Shown: positions 34,619 through 43,870 of the stretch, in pieces
How the letters are laid out: every line of letters begins with the position of its first letter
Numbering within the stretch: the stretch's first letter is position 1
Source of the DNA: a virus
Length of the DNA stretch: 64,000 bases
Direction: 5' to 3' (one strand)
Virus record (IMG/VR): IMGVR_UViG_3300025137_005412
Location: 88,042 to 152,041 of that record
The notes under the pieces: generated by a model
What the model saw: the letters and a program-made list of their open reading frames with translations, nothing else
Databases searched by the model: none
What the model was told of the DNA's origin: nothing
Position numbers and translations under genes: made by a program

Positions 34619-36043
34619 ATGGCCACAAAAGATTTAATCAACTTAGGTATATCACCCGACTCAGGAACAGGAGACTCGGCAAGAAAAGGTGGAGCAAAGA
34701 TAAATGATTTGCTTTCAGATGTTTATAGTAAATTCGGTGACAATCCGATTGGTCAAGATATAGACAAACCTTTCTATGGTTATCGTAGAAGATTTGGTGA
34801 GTTTGAATATAGAGTTGGTGAATTACATCCTGCGGGAAAATACCTCAACATCTCTTTTAGAACTGTAAACGCCAATAGAGATTCAGATTACACAACTGGT
34901 TTTAAATTACTAGATCAAACAAGAGGTTGGAGAATCGATGCTGATTCAGATAATGATGGTATTCCAGATTTATATTTAGATTCAGAATTTTATTTTGCAT
35001 CAAGAGGAGAAACTATCGATGTTGATGTTTCTGGTGTAGATGTAAATAGAACTGCTCACGTAGTATTACCTATTGCACAAGCTGGTGATGTAATTAAAAT
35101 AAGAGAATCAAGAGGTTCTTTCTCAAATGGTAGGTCAATGTCAATATGGACAACACCATTTAGATTCAAAGATTCAGATCAAAGAGCTGAATGGAAAAAC
35201 AATTCAAATAACGTTGTAGCACCACAAAATAAACACACATTTGTAAGAGACATTGATGGTACATTTCAAAATGCATCAGCATTTAGTATTCCATTTGATT
35301 CAGAAGGTGCAGTATTTTCTCAACGTTCATTAGGTTATGGTGTAAGTTATGCTGGTGAACTTGGTTCATACGGTATTAAGTCTTCTATTGAACTAAATTC
35401 AAATCATTCTATATATGAGTTTACATATTCTGGCCATGATATTGGTTGGGTATTTGTAAGACATAATATAAGAGCATCAGCAAGAGATTCAGATAATTTA
35501 AAAATCTATACAGATATATTTGATTCAGATGATTGGCATCAAACAACTGCTAATTTCACAATTGGCGGTGTCACAGAAGTTCCATCTGGTAGATATATGC
35601 TACCAATAACAAGATATTCGTTTGCTGATACAACATTTAGTAGAGAGTTTGAAAGTTTACAATCTGTAATGGATGTTAAGATCTATAAAGCTGTAATGCA
35701 AGATGGAAACAAAACTACTATAAATAATGAAGTACTAGAATTTATTAGATCACAACTTTATAACTCAATTGATTCTGAAATGGGTGCAAGTAATACTGAT
35801 TCTGATAAAGTTTCAAGATTTAAAACGGTATGGGGTACTCAAGGTGCAGACTCAGATAGCGCACAACCTGGTTCCTATACAAATACAAATAGCTATGGTG
35901 CTGATGGTTATACTGGATTCAATGATGTTGATAAGATGTTTATTCCAGTTGATGTCACAACAGTTATGGATAATGAAGGAAATGCAATTGTATTTTCACA
36001 AACAAAATTTAAAGGACAAGCAAAGATTATAACTTTAGGATAA
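34619..36043 (+). CDS. Fibre- or baseplate-like structural protein, DSD-bearing
   Basis: The 474-residue protein opens with DLINLGISPDSGTGDS and ARKGGAKINDLLSD, a variant of the GTGDPLRTAF.KIN attachment motif. The rest is strand-rich with aromatic positions (YGYRRRFGEFEYRVGELHP). About seven DSD sites are spread along it (RDSDYT, ADSDND, KDSDQR and others). The C-terminus (NAIVFSQTKFKGQAKIITLG) looks like a fibre end. It is probably a virion surface component; the exact role is unknown. Confidence 0.6.
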   Translation: MATKDLINLGISPDSGTGDSARKGGAKINDLLSDVYSKFGDNPIGQDIDKPFYGYRRRFGEFEYRVGELHPAGKYLNISFRTVNANRDSDYTTGFKLLDQTRGWRIDADSDNDGIPDLYLDSEFYFASRGETIDVDVSGVDVNRTAHVVLPIAQAGDVIKIRESRGSFSNGRSMSIWTTPFRFKDSDQRAEWKNNSNNVVAPQNKHTFVRDIDGTFQNASAFSIPFDSEGAVFSQRSLGYGVSYAGELGSYGIKSSIELNSNHSIYEFTYSGHDIGWVFVRHNIRASARDSDNLKIYTDIFDSDDWHQTTANFTIGGVTEVPSGRYMLPITRYSFADTTFSREFESLQSVMDVKIYKAVMQDGNKTTINNEVLEFIRSQLYNSIDSEMGASNTDSDKVSRFKTVWGTQGADSDSAQPGSYTNTNSYGADGYTGFNDVDKMFIPVDVTTVMDNEGNAIVFSQTKFKGQAKIITLG

Positions 36044-36046
36044 TAA

Positions 36047-38215
36047 ATGACTATTAATTTTAATAACGGCAGACCAACATATCAACACAGAAGATCTTTA
36101 TCAACAGGATTGAATGCTGAAGGTCAACCAACCACAGATCAGATAGAACAAGGTGAGATAGCCATTAACCTTTCTACAAGAAAGATTTATACAAAACGTC
36201 CTACTGTTTCTCGTGACTCTGATGGTAAATCAGATGTTTTAGAAGTAGGTAAAATATTAAGAAGTGGTGTTAAATATCGTCTTCCAGGATTTCAACCATT
36301 TGGTCAACAGATTCAAAATGGTGGTCAAATTAAAGTTATTTCAAGAAGAATTTTAGATTCAGATCAAGCTGGTTTATCAGTTAAAATTAAAATTAGACAA
36401 CATGGATTTTTAGATTCTGATGAAGCACTAAACTATACAAGAGATTCAGATGCTTATGCTATAACCATGACAGATTCTGATGGTACAAATACATTAGCAT
36501 CATCAGCTGCAAACAGAGATGGTACTATTACTAATGGTGATGGTAAAGCTTATATGATTCGTCATATACCAGTTTTCAAAGCTTTTTGTGATAGAGCTCA
36601 ATCAGATAAGTTAAAGTTATTGCTTCATGATTCTGATGGTACCGCAGATTCTGATGGTACTCCTGTTAATGCAGTTTCTGGTTCTAAATTTGGTGGTGGT
36701 ATTGTAGAAGTATCTTTCAATATTGATTCAGATTTAAGTTCAACAGAAATAGCAACAAGAATTTCAAGTGCTGTAAATAGTTCATCAGCACTAGCCGCAA
36801 TGGATGCTAAGATTAAAGCTGAAGTTGATAGAACAAGTCCAGATATTGTATACATTTATGGTGGTGATAAAAAAATTACAGTAGAAGCTTCTGATAAATT
36901 TACTAAGACTATTGATAATTCAATCACACCATTATTTAAGTTTGTACCACAAGATTCAGATACTAATTTCTTAAAGAGAGATTCAGAGAATGATTCAGAC
37001 TTTGCAAAAAGAGTTGAAGTCACATTCTTCTACTTAGATGAAACAAAACCAAGAATTGCCGCTACTGGTGAGATCATGGATACTTCTACATTCGGTATTG
37101 ATACTATTTCAAACTCACCTATCTTTGCAAGAAATTCTCTTATTCTAAAGAATGTGGTCGGTAATATTGGAACTGTTGATTCAGATCAAACAGCTCCTGG
37201 TCAAGTAAATGCTACAGAAAATAATAGATTCAAATTAAGACCAGCTGCATTTACCGGTGTTGATGAGATTATTGCACTTAATGCGGTTGCAGTTGTAAGT
37301 GCTACACCACCTGCATTTGATATTACTAACGGTTCATTATGGTTAGAAGATAATAGTAATAAAACACCAAGATTTGATGCTGTTGATTCAGAAACCCATC
37401 ACATGGAAGTTGTATTCAACAGAAGAGGCACATTCACAGGTAATCCAGATTCAGAATTCTCAGTTCCTTACGGTGCATTAGTAAATCAAACAGCTGCCGA
37501 TTCAGATGATAAAGTATTAAACATTAATGTTGGAGATTCAGAAGCTGGTGTTGCAAGAAAAATTGTAAACTTATTAAATGATTCTGATTATAAAACAAGA
37601 GCAGGTAGAAAAGGAACAGCAATTCAAAGAAACTCTATGGGTTCAGGTCTCATGGGTAGATATGATTCAGATTCAGATGGTTCTCCTAGAGGAACAGGCT
37701 ATAAGTTCATATCAGTAATGTATGATTCAGAGCATGACTCTGATCTATTTGGTAAGAGAATTTATCTACCAACAAATGATGATTCAGATGGTAGAAATAT
37801 TGTAGTAAGAACTGGCACAGATACCGATCAACATTTTGATGGTCTTGTTATTGAGATAATCAATAAACAAACAGAGACTGGTAGAACATTTGCAGGTTTC
37901 AGAGCCGCAGAGATTTACTTCTTAGATGCAACATTAATTGATGATCCTACAGCACAAACTAAAGCATTGGATTTATCATCTGCAGAAAGAACAGATAAAA
38001 ATATTGTTAAACACTCAGTAAAACCAGGTATGAGTAATACCGATTCAGATGGATCATATAGATATGCTGAGTGGAGAACTATTAGTTCAACATCAGTACT
38101 TTCACCTCAAGCACTATCACTTAGTATTGCTGGTCAAAGTTTCTCAAGTACACAATCATTAATTGTACAAGATGTGAATGGATTAACGGTTCTTTCTGGT
38201 CAACTATTAGTATAA
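36047..38215 (+). CDS. Tail fibre-like protein, DSD-rich
   Basis: The 722-residue product starts with a typical fibre attachment pattern: a polar leader, then QIEQGEIAINLSTRKIYTK, like the GE(L/I)A.N..D.K.Y.K motif at the start of many phage tail fibres. About 18 DSD tripeptides follow, some in short runs (NDSDFA, YDSDSDG). The middle is strand-rich, and the end (LSIAGQSFSSTQSLIVQDV) is repetitive and beta-like. It is a good candidate for a long surface fibre. Confidence 0.68.
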   Translation: MTINFNNGRPTYQHRRSLSTGLNAEGQPTTDQIEQGEIAINLSTRKIYTKRPTVSRDSDGKSDVLEVGKILRSGVKYRLPGFQPFGQQIQNGGQIKVISRRILDSDQAGLSVKIKIRQHGFLDSDEALNYTRDSDAYAITMTDSDGTNTLASSAANRDGTITNGDGKAYMIRHIPVFKAFCDRAQSDKLKLLLHDSDGTADSDGTPVNAVSGSKFGGGIVEVSFNIDSDLSSTEIATRISSAVNSSSALAAMDAKIKAEVDRTSPDIVYIYGGDKKITVEASDKFTKTIDNSITPLFKFVPQDSDTNFLKRDSENDSDFAKRVEVTFFYLDETKPRIAATGEIMDTSTFGIDTISNSPIFARNSLILKNVVGNIGTVDSDQTAPGQVNATENNRFKLRPAAFTGVDEIIALNAVAVVSATPPAFDITNGSLWLEDNSNKTPRFDAVDSETHHMEVVFNRRGTFTGNPDSEFSVPYGALVNQTAADSDDKVLNINVGDSEAGVARKIVNLLNDSDYKTRAGRKGTAIQRNSMGSGLMGRYDSDSDGSPRGTGYKFISVMYDSEHDSDLFGKRIYLPTNDDSDGRNIVVRTGTDTDQHFDGLVIEIINKQTETGRTFAGFRAAEIYFLDATLIDDPTAQTKALDLSSAERTDKNIVKHSVKPGMSNTDSDGSYRYAEWRTISSTSVLSPQALSLSIAGQSFSSTQSLIVQDVNGLTVLSGQLLV

Positions 38216-38223
38216 GGTAAATT

Positions 38224-39204
38224 ATGGCAAGACCACTAAAGATTAACGGAACTTCTGGTTTAAAGCAAATGACCGATGGCGAGTTGGATCGTATACAATA
38301 TAATCTCAGAATACGTTATGCAAGTTTTTTAAGGTATTGGCATACTAGTTCAGGTGTTAACGCAGCTGGCGGACAAACAACTTCAGGTAATGGTCCAGGA
38401 GGAGCATTGAATGTTGGTTCAGTTTCTGGTTGGACTTCAATCGGTTCTGCAACAGATACTATATCTACTCAACAAACTGCAACTAATCCAAGAAATAACT
38501 CTGGTGGTGATGATTATCCAGCTTCTCCAGGTATTGGTTCAAGTACAGTCACAACTTATGCTTACTATCAGAATAGAGCTGCTACAAATTTAGGTACTAG
38601 TTTTTCAGGTAATGATCAATATTCATATTTAAAATTCATATCACCAGCAACTTTAAGAACAGCATCAAATTATGCAACTGATTTCTTTGATGAAATTATT
38701 ACTCAATGTATAACTGATATGGGTACTGGTGATGAAGTAGGATCATATAGAGTTAGTACATCTGCACCTTCAAGTGGTGGTGCTGGTACTTGGGTAGATT
38801 GTGGAACATTCCATAGTGATACTACATACTCAGCTGGTACAACAACACATAAATTGTGGTTAAAGACTGCATTAGATTCTGTTCCAGGTTCTGATGTAAA
38901 ACCAGTTATGTGGAGTGGAAGTGCTATAAAAGAAGTTGCTTCTATTACAGAAACAGGTTCATGGCAAGCAACAAGTTTTATGGATCAAAGTTTAGTGCCT
39001 GCTTTAATTACAAGACTTTCATCACAAAATTTACAATATTCTGTAGGTACTACAGCATCTAATTCTAGAGGAAGTTTTACAGATACAAGACAAACAGGTT
39101 CAACAGACGCAAGTTCATTTAGTGATCCAACATATACAATAGTTTCAACACCATCTGGTTCTGCTTCTACACAAACTACTAACTTCTTGAATTTAGCTTA
39201 CTAA
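38224..39204 (+). CDS. Virion structural protein, MARPLK type
   Basis: The 326 residues start MARPLKINGTSGLKQMTDGE, then ELDRIQYNLRIRYA, an N-terminus I associate with structural proteins of marine T4-like phages. The body is Ser/Thr/Gly-rich and strand-like. There is no DSD, although the genes on either side carry it. A GGTAAATT stretch precedes the ATG. It may be a fibre or baseplate accessory protein. Confidence 0.6.
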   Translation: MARPLKINGTSGLKQMTDGELDRIQYNLRIRYASFLRYWHTSSGVNAAGGQTTSGNGPGGALNVGSVSGWTSIGSATDTISTQQTATNPRNNSGGDDYPASPGIGSSTVTTYAYYQNRAATNLGTSFSGNDQYSYLKFISPATLRTASNYATDFFDEIITQCITDMGTGDEVGSYRVSTSAPSSGGAGTWVDCGTFHSDTTYSAGTTTHKLWLKTALDSVPGSDVKPVMWSGSAIKEVASITETGSWQATSFMDQSLVPALITRLSSQNLQYSVGTTASNSRGSFTDTRQTGSTDASSFSDPTYTIVSTPSGSASTQTTNFLNLAY

Positions 39205-39208
39205 CGGA

Positions 39209-39216
39209 AATAAATA
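39209..39216 (+). promoter_or_regulatory. Late promoter immediately before the 257-residue gene
   Basis: AATAAATA, four bases before the ATG at 39221, in the 16-base gap after the MARPLK-type gene. Confidence 0.5.
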
Positions 39217-39220
39217 ATAT

Positions 39221-39994
39221 ATGAATGATTCTGATAACATTATAGAACAAGAATATCCTGAAGATTTTAAATCTGGCGATATTAAAACGTTTGATCGTGA
39301 AGGTACAGAAGTACCTAGAGAAGATATGAAGATTAAACGTGGAGGAGTTCTACAAAATCAAGGTCAAAGACCAGAAGAAATTGATGGTAGTCTTACTGTT
39401 AAAAATGTTCAATGGCTTGATGAAGAAAGAACTGCTGTAAGAGTATCTTTCTTTGATTCAGAAGGTTGGGGAAGAGTAGAAAATCATGCTGCTAACACAA
39501 ATGGTTCAGGTACTTTCTTCTCTAAAGTATTACAACAATACACTATTGACGATATTGATAAAGATACATCAGACTTCTGGAAAGCAGAACAAGATGTTGC
39601 TGAAGAATTACAACAATTCAGAGAATGGAAATCAGCTGGTGGTTTACTAAATACCCACATTGATGAAGATGAACTTCGTATGGAAATTGAAAATGAAGTT
39701 AGAGGTCAAATAGAATTAGAAAATCCTATTGCTCCAGAACCTGAAATTGTAGAAAAAATTGTTGAGAAAGTTGAAGAAATACCAGTTGAAGTTCCTACTA
39801 TATCAGTAGAACATATGGCTAAGAACTATTCTCAAGAAGACTTATTTAGAATGAAAATTGAAGTCTTTGATATCCCTGCTGTAAGAGCTGCTAGCAAAGA
39901 TATTAAATCACGAATCCGTAAAGCTGCTACCCCTGTTGAGTTGTTCTCCATAATTCATGAAGCGAATGTGTCTTTTGAAAATGAACAAGCTTAA
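39221..39994 (+). CDS. Acidic unknown protein at the end of the tail block
   Basis: The 257-residue protein is acidic and helical, with one DSD at its start (MNDSDN). A middle part has VRVSFFDSEGWGRVE. A Glu/Val/Pro-rich run (EIVEKIVEKVEEIPVEVP) links to a C-terminal helical part. Its last 68 bases overlap the end of the opposing glycosyltransferase-like gene. I do not recognise a family; it may be a tail accessory or chaperone-like protein. Confidence 0.6.
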   Translation: MNDSDNIIEQEYPEDFKSGDIKTFDREGTEVPREDMKIKRGGVLQNQGQRPEEIDGSLTVKNVQWLDEERTAVRVSFFDSEGWGRVENHAANTNGSGTFFSKVLQQYTIDDIDKDTSDFWKAEQDVAEELQQFREWKSAGGLLNTHIDEDELRMEIENEVRGQIELENPIAPEPEIVEKIVEKVEEIPVEVPTISVEHMAKNYSQEDLFRMKIEVFDIPAVRAASKDIKSRIRKAATPVELFSIIHEANVSFENEQA

Positions 39995-40595
39995 CATCTG
40001 AATTAAATCTATTCTCTTTATTATCATAAAAGTATTCACCAGGATAAGCGTCATTACAATCGTTTAACCATGTAGTTCCTGGATTTAAAATCATTTTACC
40101 AAACCAGGACGATGGAACATATAATAATTCTAGCCTTTCTTTTACTGAATCCTCAACAAAGTACTGTTCTCCATTTATGGGACCATGTGTTATGCCGGCT
40201 CCAATGTAGTGGTTCATCCAGTACTCCGGATCAGAACACAATTTCTTGTAAATATACTTACAGTCTTTGGGATAATACTTGTAAAATGCCCCATTCAGAG
40301 AATAGTCAGTATGAAGAGTATCTTTCCACCAAGCATTTAGACCCAGAAATTGACCTTTTTGAATTGGATATTCAATAAGTTCCATATAGTTATTCATTAA
40401 TAATATATCAATATCAATCACAACAACAGGATCATCAACAGGCCAATCCATAAATGAAATTTTATTCCACTGAAGTTTAAATCTTGAATCTGATTTTCTT
40501 ATAAATGTGATATTAGGTATCTTTGATTTAAGATACTCTTCGTATTCTGGTCCATACTTATCACCTATTCTTACTGCCAGTACTCTTGTACCCAT
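39927..40595 (-). CDS. Glycosyltransferase-like protein, third of three paralogues
   Basis: The 222 residues keep the pattern of the two paralogues upstream: AVRIGDKYGPEYEEYL at the start and a D61-I-D63 motif within VVVIDIDILLM, typical of metal- and nucleotide-sugar-binding GT-A folds. A Trp-rich C-terminal part (YVPSSWFGKMI) follows. It is the last gene of the minus-strand operon and ends inside the opposing 257-residue gene. The sugar donor and acceptor are unknown. Confidence 0.7.
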   Translation of the reverse strand: MGTRVLAVRIGDKYGPEYEEYLKSKIPNITFIRKSDSRFKLQWNKISFMDWPVDDPVVVIDIDILLMNNYMELIEYPIQKGQFLGLNAWWKDTLHTDYSLNGAFYKYYPKDCKYIYKKLCSDPEYWMNHYIGAGITHGPINGEQYFVEDSVKERLELLYVPSSWFGKMILNPGTTWLNDCNDAYPGEYFYDNKENRFNSDVKLVHFQKTHSLHELWRTTQQG

Positions 40596-41353
40596 TCGAA
40601 ATTCTCCGCTGCTTGATGTAGTTCTTGTTGAAAGTGTTTGTTTTTACCATATTCATCTGTATTGAATACACATACTATCTTATCAGATCTATGTCTGTGC
40701 ATTCCAATATCATGTGGCCACTCACAACCACGATTAAATGAATAATAATACTTAGGTGGTACATGATCAAAGTGATCATAATGTTTTCCTGTAATCCAAT
40801 TATCTGAACCACCTGTGTAAATAAAGTAAATTTTTTCTGCGTGTTTTTTTAAATCTTTCCATAATGTTTTGCCTTGGTCATCATTCCAAATCATCATACC
40901 ACCATTACATCTAGCACCATAATTCTTTTTCCAAAATGGTTTCTTTTCATCATCCATATTATGCCACCAAGAACGACCAATCATTGGTTTATCTTTATGT
41001 AATTTTATTATAGGAATTAAACTATTTTGTATTACAACATCTAAATCAAAGAACATTTTTTGACCTTTAATTCCCCATCCATTTGGTTTCCAATAATTTA
41101 GTTTAGGTCTATCCCATAATCTAGGTAAACCTGTAATGAATTCTTTTGATGCGAACATTTCATCTGGTGTTGAGTTTGGTAGGTCAGTAAGAAAAGGTAG
41201 ATGAACTATATTACTATCCATTCCATGTGTGTCATCAGTCTGACAATAAAATGTAAATTCAGCAGGTAAGTTTCTTTTTACCATATTGTATAGTCTATTG
41301 ACATAATCAATACTATATTTAGTTCCCCATCTTACACAATTTACGTGAATCAT
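40571..41353 (-). CDS. Glycosyltransferase-like protein, second paralogue
   Basis: The 260 residues start with CVRWGTKYSIDYVNRLY, followed by FTFYCQTDD and a D103-L-D105 motif in MFFDLDVVI. This is the GT-A-like plan shared with the genes on both sides. A GG...MIWND segment and a DHF.HVPP part follow, as in family members that use the second half for acceptor binding. It overlaps the methyltransferase-like gene by four bases and the next gene by 25. Confidence 0.75.
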   Translation of the reverse strand: MIHVNCVRWGTKYSIDYVNRLYNMVKRNLPAEFTFYCQTDDTHGMDSNIVHLPFLTDLPNSTPDEMFASKEFITGLPRLWDRPKLNYWKPNGWGIKGQKMFFDLDVVIQNSLIPIIKLHKDKPMIGRSWWHNMDDEKKPFWKKNYGARCNGGMMIWNDDQGKTLWKDLKKHAEKIYFIYTGGSDNWITGKHYDHFDHVPPKYYYSFNRGCEWPHDIGMHRHRSDKIVCVFNTDEYGKNKHFQQELHQAAENFEWVQEYWQ

Positions 41354-41997
41354 TTGTATCCTAAAACCATGAATCTTTTATGATAATCATCATAATCATG
41401 GAATTGCCTTTCACCTTTATATACTACTTCTTTAAAATTACATTGTTCAACAAAATCATCTAATGTGTCTACACAATTTATATGTGATGGGTCTTTTGTA
41501 AAGTTTGTTGATTGAAATACACATAGACCTTTAGGTTTAAACTCATCAGTCATAGGATACATGTGTTCACAACTTGTATTAATCCATATATCAGCTTTAA
41601 CTCTAGATAACTTTTTCATTTCCCAGTTTATATCTACATAATGTTTTATAACATTTTTCTTACCATGTAATTTAATGGCAATATCCAATGCTTCTTCATC
41701 AAAATCAACTAAGTGTATTTGATCATTAGGCCAGAAAAATTTAATGATTAATGGAACTGTAAGTGTACCATACCAAGAACCCATTATCCACCATTGAGTA
41801 TTTGCATCGATATCAGCATATACCTTAAGCACATCCATCATCCATGTCTTTGCAATAAATTGATTACGAGAATATGACTTTGCAAAGTCTTCTACACGAT
41901 GTGGATAGTGATGAAGTATATCCTGCATCTGACGACTCCATTCCCATACAGGAAATGGAAATCTTTCCATAATTTCTGTTTGTTCCATCATCGCCAT
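41350..41997 (-). CDS. Methyltransferase-like protein between glycosyltransferases
   Basis: The 215-residue protein has WWIMGSWYGTLTVPLI followed about 15 residues later by IHLVDFDEEALDIA, resembling motifs I and II of class I SAM methyltransferases (a glycine loop, then an acidic residue ending the next strand). The glycine loop is not canonical. Its place inside a glycosyltransferase operon suggests that it modifies the sugar or the same target. It overlaps its upstream neighbour by 10 bases. Confidence 0.55.
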   Translation of the reverse strand: MAMMEQTEIMERFPFPVWEWSRQMQDILHHYPHRVEDFAKSYSRNQFIAKTWMMDVLKVYADIDANTQWWIMGSWYGTLTVPLIIKFFWPNDQIHLVDFDEEALDIAIKLHGKKNVIKHYVDINWEMKKLSRVKADIWINTSCEHMYPMTDEFKPKGLCVFQSTNFTKDPSHINCVDTLDDFVEQCNFKEVVYKGERQFHDYDDYHKRFMVLGYK

Positions 41998-42671
41998 AGT
42001 TTTTTTATCCAGGGTTCATCAATTTTATCTTGTTTAATAGTATTATAATCAAATAGAATTATACTTGAATTCTCTCTATATTCTTGTTTACATGTCCAAT
42101 ATGAGTAAGTATGTGTCTGATCCAGTGCATAAGTATTAATATCTTTTTTGTGTCTACTTTCAAGCCAGTTATCGATACCTTTATATAGAAACATAATCTT
42201 CTCTCTATTATTTATGAAATCTTCCCATATAAAATGTTTTTTTGTGTACTTATTCCAACACATAATAGATGAGTTTACAGAACAGAATTTATAGTTATCA
42301 CCAATAGTCCATTTCTTTTGCTGATCTAGATCAATCCAGTTTGTGTGTAGTATATTCATAAAATATCTTGGTTGATATAAGAATGTTATGTCATGTTGAA
42401 TTATTATATCGAGATCAAGAAAGATTCCAGATTCAATTGGAAACTTCTCATCAAACATTAACATTTTCCACCACCACTTATCTAACGGTAATTTTGGTAA
42501 TGGTATTATATCAATATTAGGTGAGATACCTGATGGATTCTCCGTCATACAATGTAGTTTATATGGAGCAGATACATTTCTAGATAACATGCTATCTAGC
42601 TTGTTTACAAATTCTGATGTATATTTAGTACCTGATTTAAGGCACACAAAGTCTATTTTCGCTGGCAACAT
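41988..42671 (-). CDS. Glycosyltransferase-like protein, first paralogue
   Basis: This 227-residue protein opens the operon behind a perfect TATAAATA. It shows CLKSGTKYTSEFVNKL at the start and D86-L-D88 in IFLDLDIII, matching the two paralogues below. WWWKM before the DxD is a striking aromatic run. A C-terminal helical part follows. Together the three genes could add a short glycan, but donor, acceptor and order are unknown. Confidence 0.75.
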   Translation of the reverse strand: MLPAKIDFVCLKSGTKYTSEFVNKLDSMLSRNVSAPYKLHCMTENPSGISPNIDIIPLPKLPLDKWWWKMLMFDEKFPIESGIFLDLDIIIQHDITFLYQPRYFMNILHTNWIDLDQQKKWTIGDNYKFCSVNSSIMCWNKYTKKHFIWEDFINNREKIMFLYKGIDNWLESRHKKDINTYALDQTHTYSYWTCKQEYRENSSIILFDYNTIKQDKIDEPWIKKLWR

Positions 42672-42688
42672 ATTATAACCTTATACTC

Positions 42689-42696
42689 TATTTATA
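42689..42696 (-). promoter_or_regulatory. Late promoter of the glycosyltransferase operon
   Basis: A perfect TATAAATA on the minus strand, 17 bases before the ATG at 42671, with AAGG in the short leader. It diverges from the plus-strand box at 42721. Confidence 0.7.
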
Positions 42697-42720
42697 CGGC
42701 TTCTTAACTCGTAAAAACGA

Positions 42721-42728
42721 TATAAATA
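42721..42728 (+). promoter_or_regulatory. Late promoter before the 139-residue gene
   Basis: A perfect TATAAATA, four bases before the ATG at 42733. It is the plus-strand half of a divergent pair. Confidence 0.7.
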
Positions 42729-42732
42729 ATAC

Positions 42733-43152
42733 ATGTATGCAGTAAAGACTATATTATCAGTCCCTACAGATGAAACAGTGACCGAAGCAGAATTTGGTTT
42801 ATTCGTCTATTCCCATATGACAAGAGATGAACTCTCTGCTCTCTTAGAGTCACAAGGTCCATTCGTTGAAGATAACGAAATGTTATTCTTTATTAGATTA
42901 TTAGATGAAAAGAATAAGAGTCCTGGTGAGTTTACGATGAACACATTTAGAGTCATGAAAGATGAGGACTCAGCTAATAGAATGTTAGCAATAATTGATC
43001 CTATACTTGCTGGTATACCATCTAGTGGTGGTGGTACAGTAGAACATATTGTATCAGAAATTACTTATGATGAGTTTGTAGAATTGCAAGCAAAAGTAGG
43101 TACTAAGTACTACTTCCCCGGTCTTGCGGATGAGTTGGAGAAATACGAGTAG
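42733..43152 (+). CDS. Unknown 139-residue protein
   Basis: The product is acidic, with helical and strand parts (MTRDELSALLESQGPF, FFIRLLDEKN, FRVMKDEDSANRM). It has no motif I recognise and no DSD. It lies alone on the plus strand between two minus-strand operons, has its own perfect late promoter, and its last 50 bases overlap the end of the opposing hydroxylase-like gene. Confidence 0.6.
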   Translation: MYAVKTILSVPTDETVTEAEFGLFVYSHMTRDELSALLESQGPFVEDNEMLFFIRLLDEKNKSPGEFTMNTFRVMKDEDSANRMLAIIDPILAGIPSSGGGTVEHIVSEITYDEFVELQAKVGTKYYFPGLADELEKYE

Positions 43153-43870
43153 GATCTTCAAATAAAGTTTTACCTTCTTTAATCCATTTCACACCATTAT
43201 TAAAAGCTCCAGCCTTAATTTTAACAGCATTAAAATCATTCTTCTTTATTGGAAAGTCTGTATATCCATTTTCATCATATATAGAACATAAGAAATGCCA
43301 TCTATCTTTTTTAGATTCATTTACTATCTTGTGCATTAGATTTACTCTCATAACATATACAGAACCATCAGCAGGTAAATATACTTCATCAACAATCTTA
43401 TCATCCTCATAGATTCTATGTTTACATTTTTCATTTGTGATTAAAGGTACATGTAATCTACAAGCATATTCACCTTTCAAAGAGTCTGTATGAGTTGTGC
43501 TTTTGCCATCTGCTTTTAGTACTGTGTATCTTGCACGTCTTGGGTTCAGACCAAGATCTACAAGTTTATCTACAAGTTTTTCTGTTTCACCTACACAAAG
43601 TTTAGTTTTCTTGTCATAGTTATATTCAAAATTGATACCTTTATCAACTGCCTTTTGAAAGTCAATCTTACCATCAACCCAAACTTGTTTACCAGACATC
43701 ATACCACCAGTAAATTCTCCAGTATCTGTTAATAGACCAAAACCACCAAACATAGGACCATAACCATGATTATCATAAGTTGCCTTATTCATAGCCTTAA
43801 CGACTTCTAGTTGCTTGCAGATTTTATCTACATCAACTGTAAAATCTAATTTTTGTAGCCACTTATCCAA
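43103..43870 (-). CDS. 2-oxoglutarate/Fe(II) oxygenase-like hydroxylase A
   Basis: The 255 residues contain HTD at 127-129, a RLHVPLITN segment, H180 in NLMHKIVNES and R190. This is the HxD...H...R plan of the aspartyl/asparaginyl beta-hydroxylase type of 2-oxoglutarate oxygenase. Two His and one Asp would bind iron and the Arg the oxoglutarate. The target may be a protein, peptide or small molecule. The gene ends the second minus-strand operon and overlaps the next gene by eight bases. Confidence 0.75.
   Translation of the reverse strand: MDKWLQKLDFTVDVDKICKQLEVVKAMNKATYDNHGYGPMFGGFGLLTDTGEFTGGMMSGKQVWVDGKIDFQKAVDKGINFEYNYDKKTKLCVGETEKLVDKLVDLGLNPRRARYTVLKADGKSTTHTDSLKGEYACRLHVPLITNEKCKHRIYEDDKIVDEVYLPADGSVYVMRVNLMHKIVNESKKDRWHFLCSIYDENGYTDFPIKKNDFNAVKIKAGAFNNGVKWIKEGKTLFEDPTRISPTHPQDRGSST

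Noticed and set aside
42672-42732. tRNA or small RNA in the divergent gap
   Set aside because: The gap is only about 60 bases and is explained by two perfect late-promoter boxes; no cloverleaf is seen.
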